From NCBI RefSeq assembly GCF_016093545.1, contig NZ_JADKYX010000010.1:62001-126000 (forward strand): DNA of 64,000 nt, written 5' to 3'. This DNA is from Massilia rhizosphaerae (lineage in GTDB: Bacteria > Pseudomonadota > Gammaproteobacteria > Burkholderiales > Burkholderiaceae_D). The notes under the pieces are model-generated. The model was not told the DNA's origin and searched no databases. It was given only the letters and a program-made list of their open reading frames with translations. Of the stretch, positions 62,731 through 64,000 are shown one piece after another (within the stretch, counting starts at the first letter, position 1; every line of letters starts with the position of its first letter). A program made the position numbers and the translations under genes.

Positions 62731-64000
62731 CGCGCCGGATCTCCGGCACGCCGGGGGCGCGGCCCAGGCGCACGTGATCGAAACTGGCGTCCGCCACGTC
62801 GTCCAGCACGACGGGCGGCCGCGCATCCGGCGCCGCCGTCCGCAGGTCGACGTGGTGCACCTCGACGTTGTGCACGTGGCGGCAATACAGGCCGTACGCG
62901 GGCGTGACGCCGAACATGCTGGGCTCCGGATAATGGTCCGCCTGCTCGGGCGGCGTCCGCGTTGCATCTGCCTGCGTGCCGCCGCCGCCGTACACGATGG
63001 TGATGTTGGACAGCCGCACGTCCTCGACGGGCGCCTTGGGCAGTCCGGCCACGATGCACGCGTACGGCGTATTCGCCTGCGACACGACGACGTTGCCAAT
63101 ATTGATACGGCGGATCGCGCCGACCGGCGTCCCTGCGGGCGCGCGCATGCGCCGGCCCAGGCGGATGAACAGCGGGGCCGTCGTCAGGTCGCGCATGGCG
63201 AGGTTGTCGACCGTGACGTCCTCGATGACGGCGCCGTCCACGCTTTCGATGGCGAGTCCCCGGCAATGCTCGAACACGCAGTTCGCAATCGCGATGTTGC
63301 GAAAGCCCCCGTTCGACTCCGTGCCCAGCTTGATGCGGCCGCACACGCCCTCTTCGTCCGGCGCCTTGCGCTGCGTGGTGCCGAACGTCCCGTCCAGCAA
63401 GGTGCCGAGGTCGAAGCCGGACACCTGGCAGCCCGTGATCGTCACGTGCTCCGTGAAGCGCGCGCGGCCCAGGGCGTAGGAACTCTTCAGGCAGATGGCG
63501 TCGTCGTTCGGCGTGTTCACGGCGCAGTCGCTGATGCGCACGTTGCGGCAGCAGTCGATGTCGAAGCCGTCCCGCTCCGTGTCGACGGTGACGTTCGCGA
63601 TCGCCAGGTTGTCGACGCCCGTCGCCAGCACGGCGAAGTGGCCGCACTTGAGCATCGAGAAGTCGCGCAGCAGGACGTTGCGGCAGTTCTTCAGCGCGAT
63701 CGCCTTGTTGCCCTTGCCGTCCATCTCCGCGCCGAACGCGCTGGCCGAACGCGTGCGCTCGCCCATCGGGTCCTTGCCGCCCAGCGAAGACGGCATGTCG
63801 CCCGCCTTCAGGGGCCGGTTGGCGCCGGGCCCGGTGCGGGTCAGGCCGCGGCCCCAGATGCGGCCGGGTCCGAAAATGGCGACGTCTTCCAGGTCCTCGC
63901 CCCAGATCAGCGAATTGTGCCAGTGGCTGTGCCCGAAATCCTGGTAGGCGTCGTACGCGTTCGGTTCGGCCGGATCGTAGCGGCCCGGGTCCCGGGCCGG
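62699..64000 (-). CDS. GH28-type polygalacturonase-like beta-helix protein (5' end beyond window)
   Basis: The frame is open from the window edge to TGA at 62699, about 433 codons visible; the start and signal peptide lie outside. The right-handed beta-helix repeats are clear. GH28 catalytic motifs are partly recognisable: NTPNDDAICLKS (the Asp pair) and GRIKLGTESNGG (RIK). The usual GHG loop is replaced around GFDLGTLLDGTFG. HSHWHNSLIWGEDLEDVAI opens the helix. It probably hydrolyses pectic or rhamnogalacturonan chains, which matches the RGAE-type esterase at 4831. Exact activity is uncertain. Confidence 0.85.
   Translation of the reverse strand, partial: PARDPGRYDPAEPNAYDAYQDFGHSHWHNSLIWGEDLEDVAIFGPGRIWGRGLTRTGPGANRPLKAGDMPSSLGGKDPMGERTRSASAFGAEMDGKGNKAIALKNCRNVLLRDFSMLKCGHFAVLATGVDNLAIANVTVDTERDGFDIDCCRNVRISDCAVNTPNDDAICLKSSYALGRARFTEHVTITGCQVSGFDLGTLLDGTFGTTQRKAPDEEGVCGRIKLGTESNGGFRNIAIANCVFEHCRGLAIESVDGAVIEDVTVDNLAMRDLTTAPLFIRLGRRMRAPAGTPVGAIRRINIGNVVVSQANTPYACIVAGLPKAPVEDVRLSNITIVYGGGGTQADATRTPPEQADHYPEPSMFGVTPAYGLYCRHVHNVEVHHVDLRTAAPDARPPVVLDDVADASFDHVRLGRAPGVPEIRRVRPAPAPRRG

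Noticed and set aside
1..64000. CRISPR arrays, insertion sequences, phage genes, tRNA or rRNA genes
   Set aside because: No direct-repeat array, transposase or integrase motif, or recognisable RNA-gene structure was found by reading both strands; the GC-rich hairpins seen are terminators or REP-like repeats.

Overview
This 64-kb window is a high-GC bacterial chromosome segment. It most likely comes from a betaproteobacterium of the Oxalobacteraceae (Massilia/Telluria/Duganella type). That assignment is an inference from the gene set: a Weimberg xylose pathway, many hemicellulases, a PEP-CTERM protein, a DadR/DadA/DadX cluster, CheV and PolB. No rRNA, tRNA, CRISPR array, transposase or phage gene was seen.

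Positions 1-32850 form a plant-polysaccharide locus aimed mainly at glucuronoxylan. A TonB-dependent receptor and an alpha-ketoglutarate-semialdehyde dehydrogenase come first. A minus-strand block follows with GH2, GH115 and an SGNH acetylesterase. The next minus-strand operon (GH3, XylX, XylB, XylC, XylD) starts from a recognisable promoter with an overlapping operator and ends at a strong terminator. A LacI-type regulator gene lies just upstream of it. GH67 alpha-glucuronidase, GH10 xylanase and GH27 follow on the plus strand. Then come GH12, a cyanophycinase-like peptidase, a second GH115 coupled to an SGNH esterase, and a glucarate dehydratase. Xylose through the Weimberg steps and glucuronate through glucarate would both converge on 2-oxoglutarate semialdehyde, the substrate of the dehydrogenase at 3237-4817. 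One 18-bp LacI-type operator recurs at four positions in this locus.

Positions 32838-45930 carry regulation and signalling. There is a divergent LysR/MFS pair, a PAS-GGDEF-EAL protein, CheV and a MYG1-family protein. The most unusual unit is a four-gene minus-strand operon, kaiC-kaiB-kaiB-(PAS/GAF/GGDEF/EAL). Its first three genes overlap by ATGA, so a clock-type ATPase module appears joined to a cyclic-di-GMP phosphodiesterase.

Positions 45445-60126 are mixed housekeeping and accessory genes: dadR/dadA/dadX (D-alanine catabolism), an epimerase, small secreted proteins, a CMD-family protein, a VOC protein, a PEP-CTERM protein, an arginase-family enzyme with an AraC regulator, a GH16-CBM56 laminarinase with two operator-like palindromes, DNA polymerase II and a ferritin-like protein.

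The window ends with a sodium/solute symporter preceded by a candidate 32-codon ORF, a pair of dispersed hairpin repeats (a second pair lies near 35.3 kb), a decayed VOC-like ORF with an in-frame amber, and a GH28-type beta-helix gene cut by the window end.
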